From: Cunninghamia lanceolata
Lineage: Eukaryota; Streptophyta; Pinopsida; Cupressales; Cupressaceae
Length of the DNA stretch: 64,000 nt
Direction: 5' to 3'
Assembly: GCA_027924645.1 (NCBI GenBank)
Contig: BSBN01001687.1
Coordinates: 806,001-870,000, forward strand
A program made the position numbers and the translations under genes. Of the stretch, positions 1 through 11,756 are shown in pieces. A model generated the notes under the pieces. That model did not search any database and had not been told where the DNA came from. It worked only from the letters and a program-made list of their open reading frames with translations. Numbering within the stretch: the first letter of the stretch is position 1; each line of letters begins with the position of its first letter.

Positions 1-2013
1 GTACTGCTCCTAAACTAGGCCTTACCTATTATCATTTCCACAATTGTACTTGCAATAATAAGCATTAGTTTGACATTTAATGTGTTTAAAAGAGTAATAA
101 AAATGAAACGAATGTACCATCGATTGCATCATGAGTATACCTAAATTGTTTTCACTTCGCCATGGGGACCTACAAGGATGAAAGAACACAACATGAGGGT
201 GCAAGAGCACTATGGAAACAAAACACATGCTAAGATAGAGAGAAGAACAAATTCTCCTTTTGTTGCAGATTTTGAACATATTCAATTTTGAGGGATTTTT
301 AAGTTTTTACATTTTTTTAGGTTTTTTTCAATTTTCTATTTTTTATGGTTTTTCTAAAGATTTTGCAAAGGTTTGATTTGACATTCATTGAGGTCTTTGA
401 AATACCTATGTTTATTAAAGAGATTGCTACCCTTTCCCCCTTGCATGGGGAGACTTGTGCACTTGATTGCATAGTTTTTCTTTTTATCTTGTTGGTGGAG
501 TAACTTGTACTCAGACATTACTTTGCACTTATTATTGTGAGACTTGAATGGTTGCGGTCTATACGTAGCTTCATTCGACATCTTGTACTTCACTTTCCTT
601 CTTGTGCATATGGTTGGCTAGAGCTTTTATTTTGCTTATGAGAATGCATACCTATGATGATCACACATGGATGATGCAATTTTTTTTGTCTTTTTATGAT
701 ATGAATGAGATGCAATGTGTTTGGATGTGATTCACAAATATGAAATTTGAAGTACTATGCTCTAAGTGTTATGAATGTCATGATGTTATGACATGAAATT
801 ATTGCTTTTGAATGTTTGAAATGTATGCAAGTGGAACAAACAATGTGAATGGTCTTTAGTAGGATTTTTGACCTAGGGGATTGTGAGTTGACTCAATATA
901 GAGAGACCTACTAAACTTTGGGATAGGATTAGGGACTCAAGTGGGAGTGGGGAGGAGATGGAATGTTCCTAATTTTGGTCTTTGTAAAAGGCTAGACATC
1001 GATCTTTATCTAAACAAAAAATTTTGACAAGCTTTCAACTTAGACAAGTAACAATTTTACTAGCACCTTCTAGACTTAGAGAAAATATGGCCAACAAGAT
1101 AGACCTGGGGTAAAGGAAAGGCTCCAAAGTGGAAGATGGTCTTAAAGACAATTAGACTCTTGGATTTCCTCAGCTAGTGCATGTGTGCTTTGTTCCTTTC
1201 TTTGTTTATTTTCTCTTATAAATGTGAATCTCATAGATTCAAGCTTAGATTTATCTACACTCGAGAGTATGGACATCAACAATCTTCTCTTTATCACTCT
1301 TTTTTTTTGTATCTTTCTTCTTTTGTATTTCTCTTTTTTTAATTTTTGCAATGCCTCACTTGAACTCTCAATTTTTTGATTTTTTTTTTGGTTTTTGATT
1401 TATGGTGCTTTGGTATATTTCTTTTTTGATGTTCTCTCTCTCATGATTTCTCTTTCTTTTTCTCTCACACTCTTATTTTTTTTATCTCTCATTTTTTATT
1501 CACTTGTATTTTTTTATTGATTCCTGCAGAGTTATGATCCCCCTGTCATTTTTGGCTGGGAATGATAGGGGTTGAGTGCCACCAAGGGTTTTCACAATCT
1601 AGTCAGACTTCTCTTCTACTAAGGAGGAATTGGAAGGTCTAATTGCAAGCTTCTATTGAGTACTGTAGATTTGAAGACTAACTTTGTTTAGACTTAGCAG
1701 TATGGTTCATTAAGACTGGGATTAGTGTGAAGCTAAGGTCTTAGCTTTAATTAGAATCATTTAGAAATGTAAATAGGGAAGCAGGGGTACATAGTAGACA
1801 TGATCATAAGGGATCTCAAAGGCTCAAAGGGTCAACCTATACCTAAGAAACCTTAGACTCTTTACCAAGACAAAAATCAAACAAGAGCATGTCACTCACA
1901 AAATGCATGGTGGAATGGAATGAAGAATGCAATTTTTTTGAATTTTCACGATTTTATACTTTTTTTTTAACTTTTTGATTTTTTTTTTTTGGATTTTTTT
2001 TATTTTATGATTT
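1..2013. other. Non-coding 3' flank of element E1
   Basis: No supportable gene. The stretch is T-rich, with long T runs near 1310-1390, 1440-1520 and 1940-2000, and short open frames that look like chance. It lies just downstream, in element direction, of the minus-strand pol end of E1, so it is most simply the untranslated spacer and possibly part of the 3' LTR of E1. I found no terminal TG/CA boundary or match to the right-hand side of E1, so the LTR call is left open. Confidence 0.4.
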
Positions 2014-2196
2014 TTAGACATAATATTTATTGAGGTGGAAGGCGTTAACCATCTCACCAAACTCCTCACCTTCCATAGTGCACAAGAGGTAAGCATCATT
2101 TCTGACATCTTCCTTTACTACATATGGATCTATCCAATTTGGTCTGAACTTCGCTTGAAATTTTTTGCAAGGATACTTAAAGACTTGGTGTAAAAA
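2014..2196 (-). pseudogene. E1 pol remnant: integrase C-terminal end
   Basis: Read on the minus strand this short frame ends in a natural TAA at 2014-2016. It shows the usual end of a plant Ty3/gypsy polyprotein: a K-Y-P-C-K-K-F-x-A-K-F block, a D-P-Y-V-V element equivalent to the GPY/F module after the integrase core, then A-Y-L-L and a final V-N-A-F-H-L-N-K-Y-Y. The module helps integrase bind target DNA. Its upstream neighbour is not the integrase core but the first residues of reverse transcriptase, so about 2 kb or more of RT, RNase H and integrase is missing. This is a dead fragment; the family call is good, the exact lineage unknown. Confidence 0.6.
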
Positions 2197-3143
2197 ATGT
2201 CTTTGTATTTAGTGAGAAGTTTTGTATACTCACATGTTTCATTGTTTAATGATTTTCCCCCTAGCTTTGTCATTTTTTGTTCTTGTTGAGTTTTAATGTT
2301 TGTTTTAAATTTTTGAGGGGAAAATGATCTTGGTGTCGACTCTCCTAGTTCTTGTGTGAGTTTTGTTTCTTCTTATTTGGTCATGATTTCAATCATATGA
2401 ATGTTTATGTTTGGCTTGATTGGAATGTCAGTTAAGATGAATAGAGCATAAGACTTTGTTGAGTGGAGGTCGAAGGGGAATTCCTCTATTGCCCCCTTTC
2501 CTATACATTTTGAGGTCTTGGCTATGTTTACAATTTGGTTCGATGTCTCTCCTTTTTCAAAAGTGTTGATTTTTGGGTCACTAGTGGTTTCCATGGCCAT
2601 TCCCTTCTTTTTTCAATTCTATAAAGACTAAAAGGATTAGGGTCTCCTATAATGATGCAGATTTGTCCCATGTGTGAGAAGTAGATTTCTTGAAATAATG
2701 TGGAAGAAACAACCTTAATCCTATGGATCCAAGGCCTTCCAAGGATCATGTTGTAAGTGGTTTCTTCATTGATGACATAAAATTCATTTGGGATGGTTTT
2801 GGGACCCAATGTTATTTGAAGATTGACCTTACCCATGGTTTGAATGTTTGGGTTATCGTCAATTTTAAGGATGGAAGTTTCTCATGTGATATGAGTTTTG
2901 TCATAACCCATTCTTTGAAGAAGAGAAAAAGAGACTATGTTGATTGCAAACCCATCGTCGATCATTAATTGTTTAATAGAATAGTCCTGAACTTGGACTA
3001 TTAGATGGAGGGGGAGATCACCATGTTTAGCTATGTCATTGTCCAAGGGTAAATCTTCAGAATCAAATGTTGAAGAATAATTTTCACTTGGAGTGTTTTG
3101 AACTAGATGACCTAGATCTAAAGCATTGAAGAAAGCATTCTTG
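2197..3143 (-). pseudogene. E1 pol remnant: retropepsin and start of reverse transcriptase
   Basis: Minus-strand pieces show an aspartic protease of the plant Ty3/gypsy type. A Q-L-M-I-D-D-G active-site segment at about 2951-2970 is followed by S-L-L-Q-R-M-G-Y, and further on by Y-N-M-I-L-G-R-P-W-I-H at about 2715-2750, the usual protease C-terminal motif. The D-D-G form is a known variant of D-S/T-G in plant elements, but the residue after it is Phe where Ser or Ala is expected. Reading continues to a L-L-T-K-Y-K-D-I-F block near 2200-2230, the usual start of reverse transcriptase. Several stops and frame changes occur. Protease would cut the Gag-Pol precursor. The upstream part of this gene, gag, is found 35 kb away at 38.1-39.6 kb, on the other side of E2. 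Confidence 0.65.
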
Positions 3144-4072
3144 AGCAAAGTGTGCAAGTAACCCTATGATATTATCAACAGATTAACAATGTGGATGTTG
3201 CTTAAAACCTAACTCTAAAAAATGTTTTATAAAGAAAATGCAAAAGGGTATAAGAGTTAAAGAGGAGTATGAATCCCAGGTGACAGTCACAATATGGATA
3301 ATATATAGTAGATAGACCAATGCTTTTGGTAAACCACCTACTATTTAACCAGGTTAAGAAACCACAATTTTGTAGAAAATGATGCAATCTTCAATGGAAA
3401 CTTATGATTTTGAAACCACATTCACTCATTAAACACCCAAAAAATGGAGTAGCTTAATTAATGAAATGCAATTGAACTAGATTTAATAACAAGGCCTAGG
3501 CTAACTATGCACAGCAAATTACAACCAACAAGCACTAATAGTATGGACTAAAGCATTCATCGAATATCTTAGCATTTACCCATTATTGCAAAAGCACGTC
3601 TAATTAACTTCAGATTGATGTGAACCATGAAATCCAAAAGATATAACACAATCATGTAAATTCCCAGCAACCTACAAAACTTGCTTTGTATTGATCACAA
3701 TTTGGCAGTCTTAGCAATTCAATATCAAGTCTTAGCTACAAATGAGAGAAAAGGATGAACCTTTTATAGACTAGGCACCATACCAAATTTTTCATGGATG
3801 GTGGAGATTAACTCAACACCAAGGGTCCAAATTTACACAGCATTTAATGAAATACAATAGTTTGTTACATTTTCGGATTTATTTTTGTCTTATAGGAAAA
3901 AGACAAAATACAGCTTGCAAATACATTGAATCTGTACAAAATGGATACCCATTTGGTTATACGTGATAAAGAGCCAATTTACAAGACAAAAGAAAGTCAA
4001 AATGAAGTCATTTGACCCTCAGAAATTGGAGTTGATGTGGATGATGGGATTTCACATGCCAACTGGATCATG

Positions 4073-7000
4073 TCACTATTCATCATCATCCAAGTTGACT
4101 TTGCTCTTTTCAGCTTCTCTATTGCTGTAGGTTGTGTAGGTTTCCAAGGCTGGGTTAATATTCATTGGCTAAGGTTCTTTAACATAATCTATTCTAAACA
4201 TTATCCTGTCAACCCCCCGTGAAAATTTGTAGTACACTTCTTCTCTAGACCTTTTATTTCTCTTGAATTCTCTAAACTCAGCTCTGAGGTCACTTCATCT
4301 CTCTAGCTTCCCAATCATGTTAAGGGGTGAATCCCCATGAATGATATGATGCAATTTATCTTTACATTCATGGGCATCTACTGGAGTTGTGTCATCCAGA
4401 TCCATGTTAGTGTAGGCTCGCAATACATCATTCAGCTGATATATTACATCCAAAATTTGAGCTCTGGCCAGTTCCAAGGAATTCCTAGCTTTGCCAAAGA
4501 CTTCTCTTCTTAACCCTATCAATTCCATCCACTGTTCTGGTATGTCCAATCTATCCTAAGTCAAAATATTTTCTGCCAACAAAACTTCATTTGGAAGATT
4601 AGTCATAGCAAAAACTCGAGGGTGAATGTGAGCATAATAATCATCATAACTTATGCAATTGCTGACCACTTCATCCCATTTAGATTTCAAAAGACAAAAT
4701 CTTTATGCAGTTCTACTACCTCATTTATTATCTCAAAACCCTCAGCATACACCTTGTGGAACCATTCCTTTGTAGCAACTATAGTGGTTTTTATGCTATC
4801 AAAATTCTCTAGCTCACCATCTGACGACATAGGTTTTATCAAATATTTTATACAAGCTCTCAATTCCTCATTTTACTACCTGAGCTGTTGTTTGGTAAGC
4901 TCATCTTTATTTAATCTATCTAGAATATTAGATACAGAGCCTTTAAATTCATCAATTTCTTATGCTTTGGAAGCTGGCCCCAAATTGACTGTTGTAACAG
5001 TGTAATCTTTTGGTTGTACATCTTCCTTATTAGCTTGTTCAGGTGAGACTGCTACCTCTGCAATATGAGACCCTGTGGCATCCTTGTAAATCCTAGACTG
5101 GACCTTGGTCTTTTCTGCTTCTTCAGTCTTTCTAACCTGGCTAGGAAACTATCCAAGTCTAAAGACATAACTTCTACCCTTAGAGGTTGATTATTTAACC
5201 TTTATTGTAGCCATTCAGGAGTTGAAGAAGAATGTTCTAGAGGGTCAAGGTGACTGTCCTCCTTATTTAAAGAATAATCAACATGAATATTTTCTATTTT
5301 TGGGCCTTGGACTGTTCCTTTATCATTTTGTGCCCCTAGCTCCTCTAATTCAATTCTTTTGATAGGTGACTCTAATTGTTCTATATGTCATAAGTTCTCA
5401 ATCACTACTTGCTTTGTAATTTCCAACACTGAATCACTAGACACCTCCTCTGATGGAAAAACCTCTATATTCACAATCTCTAATGTGTCTGGATTTGTAG
5501 GAGGTTCATGTGTTATATCTTCAATGACCACCTTCCCCTAAGAATCCAACTCTGCACATACCTTTTCAATACCTGATAATGAGGGGACTGGAAGGGGTGC
5601 GGGCATAGGCACTTATGAGGAGTCATTAAAAGGTCTAGCCAAAGAATCATTTATAGAAACCAAAGAATCAGTAGCAGCTGAAGGTAAATATAATCTAGAC
5701 AGGTTTGCAAATGTGGCAAAACCTATGAAAGGGGAAGGAGGAGATGAAAGTACAAAGGAAATAGCAAGTGGGGAGGAAAGACTCAAGGATGGCAAGGTGA
5801 AAGGAGGCGGTGAGAGGATAGTTGAAATGGGAGGTAAGGATGATGATAAGAAGGAAAGAGATAGTGAAGAGGAAGCAAGAATAGGAAGACTCATGGATGC
5901 AATGGCAGGGAAAGTAGATGGAGGAATAGATGAGATGGGAATGGTAGAGATAGATGGTCAAGATGAAATGGAAGGAGTGGATGAGGAAGTGGCAGGTAGA
6001 GGGAGAGGGATGGATGTACCCACATTGACTGCTGTCAAGGACATGACTACTACATTAGATGAGGGAGTAGATAATGAGGTACTAACTGCAGCAAAAGATG
6101 AGACAGCAACATCTACATTTTGTTGGGAAGCAACAGATGTGATGAGGTGGAGGCACATGAGTTTGTTGCTTAGTCTTCTTTGACCTTGATGTTTCATCCT
6201 TCCTATTAAGCATATCTTTCCTCTTTGTGTCCCTTGTTCTTGAAGATGGAGGATTTTCTTTCTTTTGTTGTTTGGGAAGCTCCTTTTTTTCTTTTCCCTT
6301 ATCAGCTAGAGGAATGTCCTCTTCACTATCTCCTTTTGGTGCATCTCCTTGGGAAACTTCTTGCCCTGCATCATCTTCTATTTCTATTGGCTGATCTTCC
6401 TCATCACTACTAGTTCTGTCTTGTCCTTGCTCTGTATAAGTAAGAGCTACTCCTATCTAAATCAAAGTTGCAATTTGTGCTATTATCCAACCCTTACTAA
6501 ATTTAACCCTCATTACTACATCAAAAGAACTCTCCTCTGAATCTACCTAGTTGGGGAATGGAATTGGCTGATTGAATAAATCCTCCCAATGCCCTCTTTG
6601 AATCACATTGTTGTCTTATGTCAATTGGTTCGGGACCTCTACGATATTGAACCTTTTAATCAAATCTAGAGATAGTCTAGAATATCTTCTCTTCAACACT
6701 TCATTATCATCCAGACAATTAGCACAGAAATCTTTGAGGTGTTCTCTATGAAACATCCTTTTGCTCACATGCCTTTCCATTATGCCAAAGGGGTCAAAAT
6801 GAGTCCTCTTATGATAAAAATGTAAATTCAACAATTACAACTCTGTTTCTAAATACTCTACTACTCCCATGGTGGTGCAAGAATAGTTTCCCCTCCCTAA
6901 GAGTATAGGGAACTTGATGGAGGCCCTGTGTGAATGCTTCAACCTTTCTGCACAAGTGAGGAGTTGTCTGGTAAGCTCTAGAAGCACCACTTTATTTATT

Positions 7001-8033
7001 GGATATCGAGGAAGCTTATAGGGTTTTTCTAGTGAAAGCTTAGATCCTCAAATATGTAAACTTCTAAAATTAAATGTGCCATCTCCCATACATTAGTACA
7101 ACATTAGCTGCCTTGGGAGATACTCTCCTAGCGATATTATTCTAGAGTATCTAGGTAATGTGCATAGTAAATGCATCATTGACACTTTTGTAGTGAAATA
7201 GTGATTGTGATATCTCCAGTTGAGTGTAACACTCATATACTTTGTATTGGTCTTCTCCATTTCCAACCACTCCTAATCTTGACAGGCTAGGGTATTCAAT
7301 AGTTCCATCTAAGGCATATACCACATAAGAGGTCCACCTAAAAGTCTCATCAGTTTGGAAGGCAACAAAGGCCTCATGAATGTTGTTACTTATTATTTGG
7401 GCCTAATGTATCTTCTTATCCCTATGTAATATCTCCTCTATGTATTGGAACATCCATCCTTCAAATGTAGAGGTTGAAGGTAGCCCCATGATCCTACTCA
7501 AAAGGGTTACTAGGTCTCCTATCTCCTCTTTAAAATCACTCCTATATAAAACTTGAGGAACCTTTGACATAGATGACCTCTTATTCTTCATCTAGCCCTC
7601 ATTTATTTTCCTCCTATAGGTCTTTAGATCCTGCTTGTACAATTTTTTAGCTTCTTCCTTATCCATCAGGGTTAGGACAGGAGATGTGGGAATGTCAAAA
7701 GTTTCAGCCAGTGCTAAGGCACTAAGATCTACCAGTATCTGACCTGCTTGTGCTTGTATGGTTCTAGTCATCTGAACATAGTTGCTGGCACATGCCACAA
7801 TGAGTTTAGGGCATTGCACTAAGGTTGGGAAGGTAGCTACCTAAGAAATCCCATTGTCTCTAATCTTTTTAGCTTTAGGTGTGTGATTAGGACCTAAGAC
7901 CCTTATTCTGAAATCCTTAATGTCAATGTGTCTCAGGTCTGTATCTCAAATGTTTCTCCATGTTGAAGTAATCTTTGTTATAGGGGGGAATGCCTTTGAA
8001 TTCATAGTTCATATTGATATCTCGGGAAGACAT
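4073..8033 (-). pseudogene. ORF0 copy A, unknown protein encoded inside the E2 LTR
   Basis: Start codon at 8033-8031 (M-S-S-R-D-I-N-M), end at the TCA (TGA on the minus strand) at 4073-4075, about 1,320 codons. This copy is broken early, by a frameshift after roughly residue 15 and a stop near residue 37, and by many later stops. Recognisable blocks match copies B and C: an N-terminal part with W-M-F-x-Y-I-E-E-I-L and R-W-T-S-Y-V-V-Y-A-L (7.2-7.6 kb), a H-V-S-K-R-M-F-H-R-E-H-L-K-D-F block (6.6-6.8 kb), a Ser/Pro/Thr-rich middle (5.6-6.2 kb) and a helical C-terminus with I-G-L-R-R-E-V-F (4.3-4.55 kb). I know no family with this arrangement. It lies on the same strand as gag-pol, downstream of the LTR TATA box. 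Confidence 0.65.
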
Positions 8034-8790
8034 TTAATCTGCAAGAAAAAACCTAATGAGTAACTCTTGTAGTTTTTCTATCCTAATGGTCTAGACTTAG
8101 GTCCTTAGACAACTACATGCTTTTCAGCTTGTATCCTAAGTCAAGAATCTTGGCCAAAGATAACACTTAATCAAATTTCATTAAAGATGTATGACCTCAA
8201 TTTACCCATTAAAATCAACTCAAAGGAACATAAAATTTCATTGTACTCCATCCCTTAGCATTTACTAAATGAAATCATAAGCAACAAGTAGAGAAAAAAA
8301 TAGGTCTGCAGGCTTTTAGGGCCGTACTGGATATGTACAACAAATGTTAGGTTAAGTGCATGACATCATGGAAGTCAAATTAAAAATGTAAATAACAATA
8401 AATATCATGCAATACATCAATTTCATTGATCAAACACCTTCAATTTCCTTGAAAAAACATCCTAACAGTACATTTTAGGCTTCTAGTAAGGCCAACGATG
8501 ATTTAGGTCTTTATCGGATCAACGGAGGTTTAGCTAATCATTGGATTAGTAGGAATTTCCATGGTCATAAGATATGTACAGCTAGGGCTACTTTAAGTGC
8601 AAACCACTGTATAGAGTAATTTTAGCATAAGACCATATTAGCTTCTTTTACAGAGTTCTCACCTCACACCGATTACAGGATTTCTAGGCTTCATGTGATT
8701 AGCGTAGATTTTGTCATCCACCGAATATATCTGGTAGAGGACAATTCTATCGCAAACTCCGGTGATGTCCAATTTTAATGCTAAGCAACC

Positions 8791-8797
8791 TTTTATA
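8791..8797 (-). promoter_or_regulatory. TATA box of E2 LTR A
   Basis: Minus strand reads GGTATAAAAGGTTGC. The same site is kept in the other two LTR copies (22054-22060 and 36553-36559). It lies about 760 bases upstream of the ORF0 start and about 1.5 kb inside the LTR, which would make 8798-10321 the U3 region. Confidence 0.6.
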
Positions 8798-9462
8798 CCT
8801 TCAGCGGGAACTTCAAGTTTGAGTGGATTTGCGGGGGTTTCAGGGTGCAAGGACAAGTGAAACTTTTGGCCCTAATCGGACATGTCTAGTGAAGGCACGT
8901 TTTAGCATCGGTCAAGTGACATTGAATTTTAGTGCTAAGTGGATATAAAGTTTGTATATTTAAATTTGCGGGCCTTTTGGGGTCGATGGGACTAATGAGA
9001 CTTTTAACCTTCACCATATATATCTAGGGGAAGGCACTTTTAGCACAAAGTGTATCTCCTGGTTTTTACGAAAGATGCTAACGGCGGTGGATAGTGGGCA
9101 ATTTGGCCTTGGAAGGATATGTTCACTTCCATCAATTTTTTGTGCAAATTCCAATTAGAGTTTTAACAGTGTATGGAAAATAGTACTTTCAAAATATCTC
9201 ATGCATGTTTGAAGCTAAGGGTTTCTGTCTAAGAGATTATCGACAAATTTCAAAGGGGCATCAATGTCCTTATGAAAGGGATTATCAAGGGTTGATGCTT
9301 TGAGCACACATAGATGTATATACATGTGTTTATCTCCCTTTTGAATAATAAAAACCCTAGTTAAAACTACTAGCCAAATATTCCAAAAGATTCTTCATGA
9401 AGTGCCCATGTAAAACCAAATACAAAATATTTAAACATACAGACATAATCAAATGACACATT

Positions 9463-9477
9463 AAACCCTAACCCTAG
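9463..9477 (+). promoter_or_regulatory. Telo-box-like sequence in E2 U3 (copy A)
   Basis: AAACCCTAACCCTAG, two telomere-type units, also present at 37225-37239 in copy C and as a one-base variant at about 22728-22742 in copy B. A further AAAACCCTAG is at 9351-9360. Telo-boxes (AAACCCTA) are known plant promoter elements; this is not an array of telomere repeats. Confidence 0.45.
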
Positions 9478-10321
9478 GTGTTGTAAATTCAAAGACCAGG
9501 ATCAGAGCCTCGATGACCTACCTATAAATGCAAGAAAAAAAGGAAAACATAGGAGATCGGTCGACCATCGCTAACGCACCTCAAAATTAACCCAAATTGC
9601 ATGATTGCTCGAGAAAATTCAGCAAATGTAGACCTCACAAAGTCTTTTGAATATGAAGTGAGCCAAAATGAGAGTTTTTAGGTCATTTATACCCCTGGCA
9701 AATCATGATTAATGTTGGAGTACGAGGGACAGATTGTCCAGCACTTTGCAGAGCCTTGCCATAAGATAGGATTTGCAGAGCTTTTAGGTATGATAGGACA
9801 TATCCGGTGAAGATCCATTTTCACATAGATCCCATCTAGTGTGTTTTTAACGCAACAGTTTAATGCATAGTTTGATGGGACCTTCGTTAGTCACTAGACA
9901 TGCGGGGATTTTGTCAAGCACCGGATATATTCGGTGGGGTGGATATTTAGTGCAAGTCTAGTGAGCATTATTTTTAGCATAGAACAGCATAGGGAGACTT
10001 AACGTTGATATCCGGTGTCACATGATATCAACGCAAATGCAGTGAACTACATTTTTAGCGCAAGACACCCTAAAAGACTTAAAATCACAATCCAATTTGT
10101 GGAACTTAATCTAGACTTGATTTCAAAGGTACCCAAAGAAGCCATCATACCAAGTTCATGCAATCAAACCCAAATATGTATGAAAATTGACCTTGCTAAT
10201 CCAGACATTGAAACTTCTCTCAAGCAACCTACTGAGACTCAGCCAAAGGAAAAGGAGAAGTAAAAAAAACTCAAAGGGGGTCTCCATTTGGTAAAATGGG
10301 GCATGTGTGTGAGGCACAACA

Positions 10322-11350
10322 AATGGTGACTCTACTAGGGAAATGTTCCAGAGTATTTCAAAGATAAACTTTAGTTTCAAACCTAAAATATTTGTGTTTC
10401 CCACTCATTAAACTGGACAGCATGATACAATATCACAAAAGTAGAGATCACTAACTCAGTACAACTCTTTGTATCCTAAAAGTCTAAGTGTGTGCAACTG
10501 CATTTATTCCCATCCTTCCATAACCAAGATCATCAAGGTTTACTTGCATTAAGCTACGTAAAGATACACACCTTTTGAACTACCTTGGACATTACCCCAC
10601 TGCTAGCAAGTATCTATAGCCCTAATGGAGTTATCTATATGATTCCCTCAAGCATTGCTCTACTACCCGTTAGGCATCCATAGCCCCTGATAGAGTTACT
10701 TGACTCCTCTAGCTGATTGAAGATTTTGGCAAGGAAATTAGGAAGTATTTATTTAGCAGAGTATTCATTCGATAATGCATTGAGTTTAGATCTTGATATG
10801 AGTACTAGGAAGCACCGCATACCCTTGTAGCACATGATAAATATCACATGGGATACAAATTGGTTCAACTTCATTGGGGAGGGAATCATAGTGACGGCAA
10901 AGGTGAGCCTATAGATTTTTCACTTAACCCAAGATCACCAAGATTCCTTTAGAAGCTTCAGGATTATTTTTTATCTAAGAGATATTGGACTAGAAGTTAA
11001 TACTTCAAGTGAACCAAACTAATGACTCCTTTCCTATGAAAAATCATCATACCATCTAAGAGTAACAATAGAACCCACAAGAAGACCTAAGTGGAAAACC
11101 AAAGTTTCTCAAGGAAATCCTCTGAATTACTTACCCAAAGAGGACCTTTTATAGGACTGCACATCTGCCACCACATTTAAGAAATGGAGAACCCCGGCAA
11201 AGCAAGCACAGGAAACAAAAGCAAAGCAAGAAGAGCAACTAACCTAAATGTAGCAAACTAACAACTAAAGCAAAGTGAGCAAATGAAAGTAGAAAAGAAA
11301 ACAAAATGGAAAAGACACACTATGTACATAAAAGAAGGTAGAAATGCCTC
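10322..11350 (-). other. E2 internal region 1: untranslated stretch between pol and LTR A
   Basis: Collinear with 23584-24608 in internal region 2, and without a gene. In element orientation the bases just before the LTR read ...CCCTAGTAGAGTCACC and then TGTTG. There is no strong polypurine run here; the conserved GTAGAGTC-type motif stands in its place. Confidence 0.5.
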
Positions 11351-11756
11351 CTAAGCCTGAAAGTAGTGCTTTAGGAACTGCCCATTAATAGGCAGTGGGA
11401 GTTCCTCACTAGTAAGAGTTTTCAATCTATACGTATTGTCCCCTAAGATTTCACCTATTTGGTAGGGACCTAACCAGAGCTTATCAAACTTCCTGTGTTC
11501 ACCTTTCTTTTTCATGAGCTTTGTCCCAATACAGGACCAAATCATAAATATGGAAGGCCTTCACTTTGGACCTCTTGTCAAACCATCATTTCACTACACC
11601 TTGGTATTTAGCAAAGTTTTCAATCACAGCATCACGTTTTTCTTCTAGATGCAGTAGCTGGGTCAAGTGGTCTGAGATTTTGTCATCTGGTTCTAGGTAG
11701 TCTTGTATGAATTGCAGTATGGGGATTCACAAATAGATAGGGAAAATAGGCTCAAG
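11351..11756 (-). pseudogene. E2 internal 1: integrase C-terminal remnant
   Basis: The frame ends with ...L-K-H-Y-F-Q-A and a TAG at 11351-11353. It contains L-W-L-G-P-Y-Q-I (GPY/F module, about 11455-11490) and D-N-T-Y-R-L-K-T-L, matching 24609-25011 in internal region 2. Upstream, the integrase catalytic core is absent: sequence jumps at the CCAT at 11758-11761 from the integrase C-terminal linker straight into the end of reverse transcriptase. In internal region 2 the same two CCAT sites (25012-25015 and 26357-26360) are 1,345 bases apart, so the integrase core and RNase H were removed between short direct repeats. Confidence 0.75.

Larger units (their letters stand above)
3144..10321 (-). 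repeat. E2 LTR copy A (3' LTR of internal region 1), left end truncated
   Basis: Collinear with 16401-23583 and with 30387-38083. In element orientation it starts at 10321 (TGTTGTGCC) and should end in CAACA, but its last 206 bases are missing and it abuts the E1 protease at 3143/3144. It carries ORF0 (4073-8033), a TATA box at 8791-8797 and a U3-like segment to its right. Sampled stretches differ from copy C by about 5 mismatches in 120 bases, and elsewhere by more, mainly transitions. Confidence 0.85.
8600..10321 (-). promoter_or_regulatory. U3-like segment of LTR A with repeated short motifs
   Basis: No coding potential. Two short words recur many times: TTTTAGCGCAA with decayed forms such as TTTAGCACAA or TTTAGTGCAA (near 8625, 8900, 8935, 9045, 9845, 9950, 9972, 10052), and ATATCCGGTG or similar (near 8720, 8760, 9805, 9928, 10005). 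Both carry CG cores that are changed to TG or CA in other copies. The same words lie at matching places in LTRs B and C. Function as binding sites is inference only. Confidence 0.5.

Noticed and set aside
9461..9478. Telomere-like CCCTAACCCTA
   Set aside because: Only two units, repeated at the same spot in each LTR; a promoter telo-box is the better reading than an internal telomere.
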